From Terriglobia bacterium (GTDB taxonomy: Bacteria; Acidobacteriota; Terriglobia; Acidiferrales; UBA7541), in NCBI GenBank assembly GCA_020073485.1, contig JAIQFB010000021.1, positions 30,778-94,777 on the forward strand: a DNA stretch of 64,000 bases, in the 5' to 3' direction. The notes below the pieces were generated by a model, which saw only the letters and a program-made list of their open reading frames with translations, was not told the origin of the DNA and did no database searches. Position 1 is the first letter of the stretch. Each line of letters opens with the position of its first letter. This document shows positions 17,972 through 27,097 of the stretch, piece by piece. Both the position numbers and the translations under genes were made by a program.

Positions 17972-18358
17972 ATGATCAGGAAAATATTCGCGATTCTCGC
18001 GCTGTCTTCCCTGCTGCTGGCAAGCCTGCCGGCGCTGGCCGAATCGGTTTCCGCCTCCGGTTTGCCCGCCTGCTGCAATACCGTGTTTTGTCCGCTGCAC
18101 CACCGTCAGACCCGGGATCTCGAACGGGATAAGGGCATTTGCGGCACTCAGGGCCAAGGGGCGGGAAATGATTGCTCCATGCGCGCTTGCGACACTCCTG
18201 CGAACCCTGCCCTGGGAACCGCGCTGTTTGTGCTTGCGGCCCCGATGGCGATCTCGTACCAGACCAGTGCGGAACCCGCGCCAATTCGGGTTGCCGGATT
18301 CATTCCCTTCCATTTGAATCTCCCCTCGACTCCCCCTCCTCGCACACTTCCGAGCTAA
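17972..18358 (+). CDS. secreted Cys/His-rich protein upstream of TonB receptor
   Basis: The 128-residue protein has a signal peptide (IFAILALSSLLLASLPALA) and a cluster of possible metal ligands in the mature part: CCNTVFCPLHH followed by CGTQ and CSMRAC. A second hydrophobic stretch (ALGTALFVLAAPMA) may be a membrane anchor, and the C-terminus is Pro-rich (STPPPRTLPS). The frame is open far upstream, but only from the ATG at 17972 does it look like an exported protein. The gene lies 87 bases before the TonB-dependent receptor and probably shares its transcript. The Cys/His pattern suggests metal binding, possibly copper, which would fit a metal-related receptor, but this is inference. Confidence 0.6.
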   Translation: MIRKIFAILALSSLLLASLPALAESVSASGLPACCNTVFCPLHHRQTRDLERDKGICGTQGQGAGNDCSMRACDTPANPALGTALFVLAAPMAISYQTSAEPAPIRVAGFIPFHLNLPSTPPPRTLPS

Positions 18359-18445
18359 TTCCTCAACCGCTGTAAAAAACAGTTGGGATTGTGTGGATGC
18401 GTCCACGCGGCGACGCTCGGGGTCTCTTTTCAAGCGAGGGTGGAA

Positions 18446-20779
18446 ATGAGCTTCAAATTGCGTTCTAGGCTTCTCGGAATCTTTCTGGTTCTTATACTCG
18501 GCGCCGCCGGGCTCGGATCGGCCCCGGCACACGCGGAAATATTCGGCACCATACACGGCATTGTTCACGACCCCGAGCACCGGCCTGTCCAGGGCGCAAC
18601 CGTGGATTTGAAGGCGCAAAAATCCGATTGGGCGCAGCATTCCGTCTCGGACGAGAATGGTGAATTTGATTTCAGTGGCGTCCCGCTGGGCGAATACACT
18701 GTTACCGTCTCGCTCAAAAATTTCCAGACGGAAATGCAAGCCGTGATCGTCACTTCGGGCACGAGTTCCGTACTGCATTTTCAACTCGTTTTGGCCGCGG
18801 TAAGCGAAAAAACAGTGGTAACCGGAGAACCCGTCACCGCCACTGTGGACTCGGTGACTCCCACGACTCTCTTGAATCGCCAGGACATCCAGGAAACTCC
18901 CGGCGCCAGCCGCACAAACAGCCTGTCCATCATCACGAACTATGTCCCTGGCTCGTATATCACCCACGATCAACTTCATATTCGAGGGGGCCACCAGGTG
19001 AGTTGGCAAGTCGACGGCGTACCCGTTCCAAACACCAATATCGCCAGCAACGTGGGGCCGCAATTCGATCCCAAGGATGCCGATTATATTGAGGTCCAGC
19101 GCGGCAGCTATGACGCGGATTATGGGGACCGAACCTACGGCGTTTTTAATGTGGTGCCGCGGACCGGCTTCGAGCGCGACAATGATTGTGAACTGAACAC
19201 CAGCTTCGGTAACTTTTACCAAACCAACGACCAGATCAGTTGCGGCGGGCATACGGAAAAATTTGCCTACTACGGCGGCCTGAACGGTAACCGGAGCAAC
19301 CTGGGTCTGCAGCCCCCGGCCCCGGAAATTGTGCATGACGCGGAAAATGGGTTCGGCGGATTCGGCTCGCTGATTTTTAACATCGACCCGAAGAACCAGT
19401 TGCGCCTGGTCGTTTCTTCCCGGCGCGACTACTACCAGATCCCCTTGTCCAACGGCCAGATCAACGAGGTCGACGGCGTTCCCGGCGCCATCTTTGAGAC
19501 GCCCTACCCGGCCGGAACATTTTTCCAAATGGATGGCGATCACGAAGCCGACACGTTCTTCAATTTCACGTGGGTGCGGACGCTCAGCAAGGATTCCATT
19601 CTCACGGTCTCTCCCCTGTTTCATACCAACAGCGCGAATTACAGGAGCAATCCGAGTGACCTGCCCACGGCCACGACCGACGATCGCGCATCCACCTATG
19701 CGGGAGGACAGATCACCCTGAACGGAACCTTCAAGCGCAACTCGATGAGCGGCGGGTTCTACGGATTCTGGCAGCATGACAACCAGCTGTTCAGCGTCCT
19801 GTTCAACGATGCGAGCGCTCCCAATTTCACGGACCGCGAAATCGTGAACGGAGGCCTCACCGAAGCCTGGTTTGAAGATAAATTCAAGCCCACTTCCTGG
19901 CTCACGCTGAGCGGCGGCGTGCGGCAATCTCATTTCTCAGGCAGCATCACTGAAAACGCGACCAGCCCGCGCGCCGGCATTTCCATACGGGTGCCCAAAA
20001 TCGGCTGGATATTCCATGGCTTTTACGGGCGCTTCTATCAGGCTCCCCCGTTGCTCACGTTCAATGGCCCCGCGCTGGTGAATGCGGCGAGCGGCCAGGG
20101 TTACAGCTTCGGGTCGCTATCCGGCGAGCGAGACGAGGAATATCAATTTGGCCTGACTATCCCGTACAAGGGCTGGAGTCTCGATACGGACACGTTCCGC
20201 ACCCGGGCGAACAATTTTTTCGATCACAATAATCTCGGTGAATCGAATGTCTTCATTCCGGTCACCCTCACGGAAGCCTTGATCCGCGGTTGGGAGATGA
20301 CGCTGCGATCTCCCCTGCTTTGGAAGAGGGCTCGGATCCACATGGCCTACTCCAATCAAATCGGCGAAGCCCGGGGAGACATCACGGGCGGTTTGATCCC
20401 CACGGACAATACTCCTACTCCCGATTACGCACCTCTCGATCACGACCAGCGAAACACGCTTAATGTGGGCGCCGAGGTGAAGTTGCCGTGGAGAAGCTTC
20501 GTCTCGGGCAACATGTACTATGGCTCAGGCTTCCTCAACGGGAACGGCCCTACGGCGGCGGGAGCGCCGTGTTGCTCCACTCTGGATTATTTACCGTCGC
20601 ACAAAACGTTTGACCTTTCGCTGGGAAAGGACTTCGGCGAACGCCTCTCGGTATCGGTTTCGGGATTAAATATCAGAAACCGCCGGGTGTTGTACGACGA
20701 CAGCCTGACGTTCGGCGGATATCACTTTAGCAATCCGCGTGAGATTTTCGTGCAATTACGCTACCGGTTTCACTACTAG
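18446..20779 (+). CDS. TonB-dependent outer-membrane receptor with carboxypeptidase-like N-terminal domain
   Basis: The 777-residue protein has a signal peptide ending at APAHA. A carboxypeptidase regulatory-like (CarboxypepD_reg) domain follows at about 30-110 (GTIHGIVHDPEHRPVQGATV, GEFDFSGVPLGEYTV). Next is a plug domain at about 130-240 (LNRQDIQETPGASRTNS, HIRGGHQVSWQVDGVPV, YIEVQRGSYDADYGDRTYG) and a beta-barrel ending in aromatic strands (VQLRYRFHY). It imports an unknown ligand with TonB-ExbBD energy. The start is ATG 18446 with GAGGGTGGAA before it; the frame is open to 18383. The N-terminal domain is typical of the large receptor families of Acidobacteriota and Bacteroidota. The preceding Cys/His-rich secreted protein hints at a metal or metal complex. 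Confidence 0.9.
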   Translation: MSFKLRSRLLGIFLVLILGAAGLGSAPAHAEIFGTIHGIVHDPEHRPVQGATVDLKAQKSDWAQHSVSDENGEFDFSGVPLGEYTVTVSLKNFQTEMQAVIVTSGTSSVLHFQLVLAAVSEKTVVTGEPVTATVDSVTPTTLLNRQDIQETPGASRTNSLSIITNYVPGSYITHDQLHIRGGHQVSWQVDGVPVPNTNIASNVGPQFDPKDADYIEVQRGSYDADYGDRTYGVFNVVPRTGFERDNDCELNTSFGNFYQTNDQISCGGHTEKFAYYGGLNGNRSNLGLQPPAPEIVHDAENGFGGFGSLIFNIDPKNQLRLVVSSRRDYYQIPLSNGQINEVDGVPGAIFETPYPAGTFFQMDGDHEADTFFNFTWVRTLSKDSILTVSPLFHTNSANYRSNPSDLPTATTDDRASTYAGGQITLNGTFKRNSMSGGFYGFWQHDNQLFSVLFNDASAPNFTDREIVNGGLTEAWFEDKFKPTSWLTLSGGVRQSHFSGSITENATSPRAGISIRVPKIGWIFHGFYGRFYQAPPLLTFNGPALVNAASGQGYSFGSLSGERDEEYQFGLTIPYKGWSLDTDTFRTRANNFFDHNNLGESNVFIPVTLTEALIRGWEMTLRSPLLWKRARIHMAYSNQIGEARGDITGGLIPTDNTPTPDYAPLDHDQRNTLNVGAEVKLPWRSFVSGNMYYGSGFLNGNGPTAAGAPCCSTLDYLPSHKTFDLSLGKDFGERLSVSVSGLNIRNRRVLYDDSLTFGGYHFSNPREIFVQLRYRFHY

Positions 20780-20792
20780 GGCAAAGGGACTT

Positions 20793-20826
20793 ATCCACGG
20801 ATGAACACGGATAAACACAGATGAAA
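20793..20826 (+). repeat. dispersed repeat of the CACGGATGAACACGGAT type
   Basis: The stretch reads ATCCACGGATGAACACGGAT followed by AAACACAGATGAA. Closely similar copies occur at 23529-23568 in the same orientation and at 23650-23689 in inverted orientation, so this is a repeated element of the chromosome. Confidence 0.65.
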
Positions 20827-20913
20827 GCAAAAACTGCCCGCCCTAAAAGCGGGCGGTTCACCGTGAGCGGCCTCTACAAAACCGGAATCGCGCTTGCGTT
20901 GGGATTTTGCAGA

Positions 20914-20950
20914 GCCCTCTCCGTCCCGTGCCTTTCGGGACGAAGAGGGC
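20914..20950. repeat. long perfect-type hairpin
   Basis: GCCCTCT (20914-20920) pairs with AGAGGGC (20944-20950), and CGTCCCG (20922-20928) pairs with CGGGACG (20936-20942), with one mismatch and a seven-base loop. A smaller hairpin, GCCCGC/GCGGGC, lies at 20836-20854. Neither is followed by a T-run, so they are REP-like or Rho-entry-blocking structures rather than clear intrinsic terminators. Confidence 0.6.
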
Positions 20951-21123
20951 ACGCTTCCCTCAACCTTGGCGATAGCCAAAGCTACGATTCTCCCCCTCTT
21001 TGCGTGTGTTTTTCCGTCCCCCTTGTTGCAGCGTCTTTAATTTTTTGAAGAATCAGCGTTGCGCTCATGGACGTACCGTGCTAGCGTTAGCGAATAAAAG
21101 GCGAAGCGCCTGGGAGGACGGAA

Positions 21124-23523
21124 TTGGCTCAATCTCTCGCTGTACGACGCACCAAGGACGCCCTCAGCCTCACGCGCGTCCGTGAAATCGTCGAGCAGCT
21201 CACCGAGCGCGACCACCGCGGAGAAATTCTGACCGCCGTTCACCACATCCCGGCGCGCGACGCCAAATTCGCGCCCATGCCCGATTGGGTCCGCGCGGAA
21301 CTTGCCGGCGCCTACGCCGAAAAGGGCGTCGCCGAACTCTACAGCCACCAGGCTGCGGCGGCGGAAATCGTCCACCAGGGACGCAACGTCGTGGTCATCA
21401 CGCCAACGGCCTCCGGGAAAACACTGTGCTACAACCTGCCGGTGCTGAACGCCGTGCTCGAAAATCAGGATACCCGCGCGCTGTACCTCTTCCCCACCAA
21501 GGCGCTCGCCCAGGATCAGCTCGCCGAATTGCACGATCTCTCCCAGCGGCTCGACAACCGCTTCGGCGTGTTCACCTACGACGGCGATACCCCCGCCGAC
21601 GCGAGAAAAGCCATTCGCGAGCGCGGCCATATCGTGCTTACCAATCCCGACATGCTGCACACCGGCATCCTGCCGCACCACACGCGCTGGCAGCGGCTGT
21701 TTGAAAATCTCCAGTACATCGTGCTGGACGAATTGCACACCTATCGCGGCGTGTTCGGCAGCCATCTGGCCAACGTGCTACGGCGGCTGCGGCGCATCGC
21801 GCGATTTTACGGCTCGGACCCGCAATTTATTTGCTCTTCGGCGACGATTGCGAATCCGGGAGAGCTCGCGGCGCGCCTGGCGGAAACCCAATTCGACGTG
21901 GTCGAGGAAAACGGTGCTCCGGCGGGAGAGAAATTTTTCATTTTCTACAATCCTCCGGTGGTGAACCGCTTTCTGGGCATCCGGCGCAGCTATATCAACG
22001 AGTCTTCGCGCGTGGCGCAGGAATTTTTGAAGCGTAACCTGCAGACCATCGTGTTTGCCAACTCGCGGCTCTACACCGAAGTGCTGCTAACGTACCTGCA
22101 ACAGGCTAACCCCACGCCGCCGGGACAGCCGCCGGCAATCCGCGGATATCGGGGCGGTTATCTGCCCGGCGAGCGGCGTGAAATCGAGCACGGCTTGCGC
22201 GAAGGCCGCATCCGTGGCGTGGTTTCGACCAATGCCCTGGAATTGGGCATCGACGTAGGCTCGCTCGACGCCACGATCATGGCGGGCTATGCGGGCACGA
22301 TCGCTTCCACCTGGCAGCGCGCGGGGCGCGCCGGACGCCGCAGCGGAAGTTCCTGCGCCGTGCTGGTGGCGTCGTCCGCGCCGCTCGACCAGTTCATCGT
22401 CCAGCATCCGGATTACTTCTTCGGCCGCTCTCCCGAACATGCGTTCGTCCAGCCGGATAATCTCGAAATTCTGGTGAATCACCTGAAATGCGCCGCGTTC
22501 GAGCTGCCCATCGCCGCGAATGAATCCTTCGGCGAAGTGAACGTCCCCGAACTCTGCGACCGTCTTGCGGAGGCGGGCTTCCTGCATCGCACCGGAGAGC
22601 ACTGGCACTGGACGCAGGAGGCGTATCCGGCCGATACGGTCAGCCTGCGGTCGGTCACCTCGGACAACTTCGTGATTGTCGATACCACGCAGGGCACCGA
22701 AGTGATCGGTGAAGTGGATTTTTCGAGCGCGCTCACGACCGTTCATCCAAAGGCGATTTACCTGCACCAGGGGCAGCAGTTTCACGTCGAGGCGCTGAAT
22801 TTCGAGGAGCGCAAGGCCTACGTGAAACGCGTCGACGTGGATTACTACACCGACGCGATCCGCTACACACAGGTGCGTGTGCTGGAAACGGCCCAGAGCG
22901 ACCGCATCCAACCCGCCGGCGCCGAAGCGCGCGCCGTGCGCTCCCATGGTGACGTGCTGGTCCGGTCACAAGTGATCGGCTTCAAGAAAATCAAATTCTT
23001 CACCAACGAAAATGTCGGCGACGGCAAACTCGAATTGCCGGAAAACGAAATGCACACCACGGCCTTCTGGCTGACGCTCGAGCGCCCGTTGGTGGAGTCG
23101 CTGCCGTTTTCTCTAAGCGATCGCCAGAGCGGCATGTTCGGACTGCTGCACGCCCTGGAATCGATCGCCACGCTCCTGCTGATGTGCGATGGGCGCGACC
23201 TGGGCACGGCCATCGGCGAGCGCCCGCCGTCGCCCGGCTCGGAAATCGAATGGGAAGAATCGCCCGACCTGGAAAGCGTCACGGCCCTTGCGGAAAAGGA
23301 ATTCTTCGAGCCGAATCTTTACCTCTACGACGCCTATCCTGGCGGCATCGGCTTCTCCGAGCCGCTCTACCGCGCGCATCAACTGCTGCTGGCGAAAACA
23401 CGCGAGCTGATCGCCGCATGTCCCTGCGACAACGGCTGCCCCTCCTGCGTAGGCCCGGTAGGCGAACGCGGCGAGCGCGCCAAAGAAGCTGCCTTGGCAA
23501 TCCTTACCCGCCTGGGGGCATGA
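21124..23523 (+). CDS. mrfA: MrfA-type DEAD/DEAH helicase with DUF1998-like C-terminus
   Basis: The 799-residue superfamily 2 helicase of the Hrq1/MrfA (YprA) group is associated with repair of mitomycin-type DNA damage in Bacillus subtilis. Motifs: Walker A TPTASGKT at 93-100, DELH at 202-205, SAT at 239-241, motif V/VI STNALELGIDVG and QRAGRAGRR. A long C-terminal region ends in a Cys cluster (CPCDNGCPSC, 766-775), the metal-binding hallmark of DUF1998. The start codon is TTG 21124, preceded by GGGAGGACGGAA; no ATG fits the N-terminus. The next gene encodes the matching exonuclease partner, as in the yprA-yprB pair, which makes the assignment firm. Confidence 0.92.
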   Translation: MAQSLAVRRTKDALSLTRVREIVEQLTERDHRGEILTAVHHIPARDAKFAPMPDWVRAELAGAYAEKGVAELYSHQAAAAEIVHQGRNVVVITPTASGKTLCYNLPVLNAVLENQDTRALYLFPTKALAQDQLAELHDLSQRLDNRFGVFTYDGDTPADARKAIRERGHIVLTNPDMLHTGILPHHTRWQRLFENLQYIVLDELHTYRGVFGSHLANVLRRLRRIARFYGSDPQFICSSATIANPGELAARLAETQFDVVEENGAPAGEKFFIFYNPPVVNRFLGIRRSYINESSRVAQEFLKRNLQTIVFANSRLYTEVLLTYLQQANPTPPGQPPAIRGYRGGYLPGERREIEHGLREGRIRGVVSTNALELGIDVGSLDATIMAGYAGTIASTWQRAGRAGRRSGSSCAVLVASSAPLDQFIVQHPDYFFGRSPEHAFVQPDNLEILVNHLKCAAFELPIAANESFGEVNVPELCDRLAEAGFLHRTGEHWHWTQEAYPADTVSLRSVTSDNFVIVDTTQGTEVIGEVDFSSALTTVHPKAIYLHQGQQFHVEALNFEERKAYVKRVDVDYYTDAIRYTQVRVLETAQSDRIQPAGAEARAVRSHGDVLVRSQVIGFKKIKFFTNENVGDGKLELPENEMHTTAFWLTLERPLVESLPFSLSDRQSGMFGLLHALESIATLLLMCDGRDLGTAIGERPPSPGSEIEWEESPDLESVTALAEKEFFEPNLYLYDAYPGGIGFSEPLYRAHQLLLAKTRELIAACPCDNGCPSCVGPVGERGERAKEAALAILTRLGA

Positions 23524-23524
23524 A

Positions 23525-23690
23525 AATTTGGAACCACGGATGCACACTAGGGAACACGGATAGATGAAAGAAAAAGAAGAAGGGAAACCGGTGAGTTCTT
23601 CGTTGTATTTTCAGATTCAATTTTCTTTTTGTTTTCTGTTCTTGTCTTTTTTATCCGTGTTTATCCGTGTGCATCCGTGGTTCCAAACTC
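23525..23690. repeat. inverted-repeat element between mrfA and mrfB
   Basis: GGAACCACGGATGCACAC at 23529-23546 is mirrored by GTGTGCATCCGTGGTTCC near 23669-23686. Each arm continues into ACGGAT/ATCCGT units. The roughly 80-base centre is T-rich. With the copy at 20793 this is a dispersed element that looks like a small non-autonomous insertion sitting between two functionally linked genes. Confidence 0.65.
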
Positions 23691-23708
23691 CATGGCGGGA
23701 TTATTAAT

Positions 23709-25064
23709 TTGAGCGCGCACGACAAATTCGCGCATGTGGCTGCGTTGCGGCCTGCACGGAAGCGGGAGGCGCTTCCCGCTCCCGCGGCGGATTCTTCTGA
23801 CGGCAGCGACCGCCTGGCGCAGCTTCTCGGCGCGCAGGTTCGCCGGAATCATTACGGCGAACACCTGTCGGTCGCGCAGTGGTTCGCGACGCCGGAAACG
23901 TGTGTGCTGAATGCGCGCTCGCTTTCTTTACTTCTGCCGCCTCAGGGTTCGGACAAGAAAGATGTGCTGAATTGCGCGATCGATCCGGACCAATGGCTAT
24001 TTCTGGACACGGAAACGACCGGCCTGGCCGGCGGCACCGGAACATATCCGTTCCTGGTTGGGATTGCGTGGTGGGACGCGGGCGGGCTGCAGGTCGAGCA
24101 ATTTTTCATGCGCGATCTCGACGAAGAACATTCGCTGCTGCTGGAACTTGCCGAACGCATGGTGAAGCGGCCCGTCCTGGTCACATTCAACGGCAAAAGT
24201 TTCGACTGGCCGCTGCTGGAGACGCGCTATCGCATGACGCGGGCGATCCGCGCCGTCACTCCCAAAGCGCATCTGGATTTGCTGCATCCCGCGCGTCAAC
24301 TCTGGCGGCTGCGGCTCGGCTCCGTGCGCCTCAAGGACCTCGAACGCCACGTGCTGGGAGGGGACGGCCGCGCCCTCGACTGGACGCGCCACGACGACAT
24401 TGACTCCTCGCTAATCCCTCAATTCTATTTCGATTACTTGCGCGGAGGACCTGCCGAACCCCTCGCCGGAATTTTTCACCACAACCGGATGGACTTGCGG
24501 GGTCTGGCGGTGCTGGCCGGGAAAATTTTCACGCTGCTCGACAGCGGAAATGGAATCGCGAACGCCGCCCCGCCGGCTGCGCATGACCCAGTGGAAGTGT
24601 TGGGACTTTCGCGCATGATGCACCGCCGAGGCCACTCCACGCGCGCGCGGGAGTTATACGAAAGCGCATTGCTCGCGGGACTCCCGCGGCCCGCGGAGCG
24701 GCTCGCGCAAACCGAACTGGCCCTGCTGGCGAAGCGCGAACTCGATTACACGCGCGCCGCTTCGCTATGGGATGATTTGCGGAAGGCGCCGAAGGCGGTG
24801 CGCCGCAGCCATTCCGCCATTCTCGCCGAGGATGCCCGGAAAGGCGTCCAAGCCGCCATCGAGGCGGCCGAACAGCTGGCCATCTATTATGAGCACCGCG
24901 TCAAGCAACCGCAGCGCGCCGCCGAATTGGTCCGCGCCGCAATCAAGGAACTGGGCGACGCCCAGCACAATGGCGGGATCGAACCGGCGCGCGCCATCAA
25001 GCTTGATAGGCGCCTCGCGCACCGCTTGGCAAGGCTGGAGCGCCGCGCAATGTGGCTGAAATAA
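23709..25064 (+). CDS. mrfB: MrfB-type 3'-5' exonuclease (YprB family)
   Basis: The 451-residue partner of the helicase has an RNase H-like/DnaQ-type exonuclease domain (about 90-270). Metal-binding Asp100 and Glu102 lie in LFLDTETTGLAGGTGTY, followed by FNGKSFDWPLLETRY and HLDLLHPARQLW with later acidic residues (DDIDSS, HHNRMD). The C-terminal part (about 300-440) is helical with TPR-like spacing. In B. subtilis MrfB acts with MrfA on mitomycin adducts. The start is set at TTG 23709 because the in-frame ATG 23667 lies inside the repeat element; GTG codons slightly further in are possible. Ribosome-site evidence (GGCGGGA) is modest. Confidence 0.87.
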   Translation: MSAHDKFAHVAALRPARKREALPAPAADSSDGSDRLAQLLGAQVRRNHYGEHLSVAQWFATPETCVLNARSLSLLLPPQGSDKKDVLNCAIDPDQWLFLDTETTGLAGGTGTYPFLVGIAWWDAGGLQVEQFFMRDLDEEHSLLLELAERMVKRPVLVTFNGKSFDWPLLETRYRMTRAIRAVTPKAHLDLLHPARQLWRLRLGSVRLKDLERHVLGGDGRALDWTRHDDIDSSLIPQFYFDYLRGGPAEPLAGIFHHNRMDLRGLAVLAGKIFTLLDSGNGIANAAPPAAHDPVEVLGLSRMMHRRGHSTRARELYESALLAGLPRPAERLAQTELALLAKRELDYTRAASLWDDLRKAPKAVRRSHSAILAEDARKGVQAAIEAAEQLAIYYEHRVKQPQRAAELVRAAIKELGDAQHNGGIEPARAIKLDRRLAHRLARLERRAMWLK

Positions 25065-25089
25065 ATAATGGAGGGAAGGGAGGGCTGCC

Positions 25090-25785
25090 ATGTTCCTCGG
25101 TCATTTTGGCGTTGCGCTGGCCGCGAAAAAAGCCGCTCCGAAGGCGTCGCTGGGGACGCTGGTTTTTGCCGCGCAGTTTGCGGATATGCTTTGGCCGCTG
25201 CTGCTGCTCGCGGGTGTCGAGCGGGTGCGCATCGTGCCGGGACTTCTGGCCGCCTCGCCGTTTGATTTCACGTCTTACCCAATTTCGCACAGCCTGGTCG
25301 CGCAATTGGGCTGGGGCGCAATTCTGGGCATTACTTATTTCTTGGCAAAGCGCGATGGCAGGACTGCGATCATCATCGGCGGGTTGGTTCCCACGCACTG
25401 GGTGCTCGACTTCATCGCGCACCGGCCGGACATGCCGATCTATCCGGGCGGCGCAAAGTATGGCCTGGGAATGTGGAATTCCCTGCCGCTGACGATTGGG
25501 GTGGAGTACGTTGCATTCGCGGCGGGCATCGTCATATATCTTGGCGCTACTCGGGCGAAGGATCGCACGGGAGGTTTGGCGCTGTGGTCGCTGCTTGGCC
25601 TGCTGGGTGTACTTTACGTGGGCTCTGAATTTGGGCCGCCGCCTCCGAACGTGAAGGTGCTCGCCGAAAGCGCGCTGGCTATCTGGCTGACAGTGCCGTG
25701 GGCCGCATGGGCAGACCGGCACCGGGAACCTCGAATGACGGAAAACGAAGCAATGTCTCGTGGACGTGCGGAGCATTCGGATTAA
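25090..25785 (+). CDS. polytopic membrane protein, possible metal-dependent hydrolase family
   Basis: The 231-residue protein has about seven hydrophobic helices. His and Asp residues sit at helix ends (MFLGHFGVALAAKK, YPISHSLVAQLG, PTHWVLDFIAHRPD), the pattern of the YdjM/DUF457-like inner-membrane metal-dependent hydrolase group. An excellent ribosome site (GGGAGGG) sits seven bases before the ATG. The last 107 bases overlap the end of the convergent gene 25679-27097, which is unusual. The catalytic role is inferred only from the His/Asp pattern. Confidence 0.7.
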   Translation: MFLGHFGVALAAKKAAPKASLGTLVFAAQFADMLWPLLLLAGVERVRIVPGLLAASPFDFTSYPISHSLVAQLGWGAILGITYFLAKRDGRTAIIIGGLVPTHWVLDFIAHRPDMPIYPGGAKYGLGMWNSLPLTIGVEYVAFAAGIVIYLGATRAKDRTGGLALWSLLGLLGVLYVGSEFGPPPPNVKVLAESALAIWLTVPWAAWADRHREPRMTENEAMSRGRAEHSD

Positions 25786-27097
25786 TGGGCGCGGCGGGCC
25801 CCGCGGGCCATCCCAATTCGGCGGTAAGGCGGTCATACAACATTCGCGTCCCGCTTTCCAGAATCAGGCAATCGGAGCCGAGGCAGCGAAGGAATACGCC
25901 GTCTTCCGGCGTGTCGAACGAAAAGAAATTGGGGCGCCGCATCAGATTCGTGCGCTGGTCGTACTTCAATTCCAGCAGCTCGCTGTAAGCGCCGAAAAAG
26001 CGAGCCGCGGCCGCGTCGTTTGCCAGCCGGATCTGAAACACCAGCAGCGTCCGCTTGTCCTTTTGATTCTCAAGAAGCGCATAGCGGTCCGCCGACCACG
26101 AAGCGGCCAATTGGGTGGCCCGATCTTTCGCTATAAATTGCTTCAGGATTTCCTGCAGGCCGAATTCCCCCATATTATTTTCGTCGAGCTTTTTCCAGTC
26201 CGCGGGAAGAAACCGTTTGGCATTGGGCAGCTTGATTTTGGGGGGCTCGACGTCCTGCAAATACAATTCCGGATGCATGATCTGCTGCGTCGAAGCCGGC
26301 GGCCTCTGGAAGACCTTGTAAAAATCGGGCCAGCCACTGGACGCCTTGAGGACATGCTGCGTAAACCGGATGCCGGACAGATAGGGAAACAGCAGTTCGT
26401 CCTGCAGCACCTTCGGCGCTTTGGAAAGCTCCGGGCTGCTGTCCACGTCGCCCATCAGCAGAGTCGGGTCAAAATCGCCGAGGTCTCGGATGCTGCCTTT
26501 GCCGCCCAACTGGTAATCGACCATGGCAGCCATGGCCGAGCCCTCGAGCACGGCGTCGCGCGCCAGCTCCGCATCGTCGTTCGGCTTGGCCGCGTCCGAC
26601 CACTTGTCAATGTGAAAGTGCTGGTCCTGCAGGGCGTGCGTCAGTTCGTGGGACATCACCGTGCGCTCGTCGACCGGATCGTTCCAGTCGGCAATGAAAA
26701 ATTCCTGGCTGTCCGGATCGTAAAGCCCCGCGATCTGCTCGGTGAGGACTGTCACCAGCGTCTGTTCCAGGGGATAGTCCTTGGGGAGCAGGCCGAATTT
26801 CTCCATGGTTTTTTGATCGGCGTAGCGTTTGTCCGCGTCCTTGTCCTCTTTCATCTTTTTCAAGAGGTAGGCCTTGATTTCGTCGCGCGAACGAAGGCTC
26901 TTTTTCAGGGGAGAAAGGATCGGCAGAGAAATCAGCTTGCTCATTTCCGCCATGACTTCGTCGGCCGCCTGCAGGAATTCGGCGCTTTGCACGGACTGAG
27001 GCGGAGGCAGGGAGGCGGCCGGGCGCGCCATCTGCTGCGCCACGGCGCCCACCGAGGCCAGAAATACGCAAACGAGCGCCCCTAGGATTCGCTTCAC
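25679..27097 (-). CDS. secreted HExxH zinc-metalloprotease-like protein
   Basis: The 472-residue protein has a signal peptide (ILGALVCVFLASVGAVA). A zinc-binding motif in SHELTHALQDQHF (about 151-163) is followed by an acidic candidate third ligand in AVLEGSAMAAM. The surroundings resemble uncharacterised gluzincin-like proteins of Acidobacteria rather than a named protease. GTG 27097 is the start, with AAGGAAACCC before it. The C-terminus overlaps the convergent membrane protein by 107 bases. It is probably periplasmic; the substrate is unknown. Confidence 0.75.
   Translation of the reverse strand: MKRILGALVCVFLASVGAVAQQMARPAASLPPPQSVQSAEFLQAADEVMAEMSKLISLPILSPLKKSLRSRDEIKAYLLKKMKEDKDADKRYADQKTMEKFGLLPKDYPLEQTLVTVLTEQIAGLYDPDSQEFFIADWNDPVDERTVMSHELTHALQDQHFHIDKWSDAAKPNDDAELARDAVLEGSAMAAMVDYQLGGKGSIRDLGDFDPTLLMGDVDSSPELSKAPKVLQDELLFPYLSGIRFTQHVLKASSGWPDFYKVFQRPPASTQQIMHPELYLQDVEPPKIKLPNAKRFLPADWKKLDENNMGEFGLQEILKQFIAKDRATQLAASWSADRYALLENQKDKRTLLVFQIRLANDAAAARFFGAYSELLELKYDQRTNLMRRPNFFSFDTPEDGVFLRCLGSDCLILESGTRMLYDRLTAELGWPAGPAAPINPNAPHVHETLLRFPSFEVPGAGLPMRPTALSAR

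Larger units (their letters stand above)
20780..21123. other. 344-base gap containing hairpins and a dispersed repeat
   Basis: No gene is supported. The gap holds a copy of a dispersed repeat (20793-20826) and two strong hairpins (20836-20854 and 20914-20950). The ribosome site of the helicase gene (GGGAGGACGGA) lies at its end. It probably contains the end of the TonB receptor transcript. Confidence 0.5.

Noticed and set aside
17909..19933. 674-codon open frame antisense to the Cys-rich and TonB genes
   Set aside because: The TonB receptor has clear domains on the other strand; this frame has none and no ribosome site.
20836..20854. Intrinsic terminator of the TonB receptor
   Set aside because: The stem is good, but no T-run follows on the plus strand.
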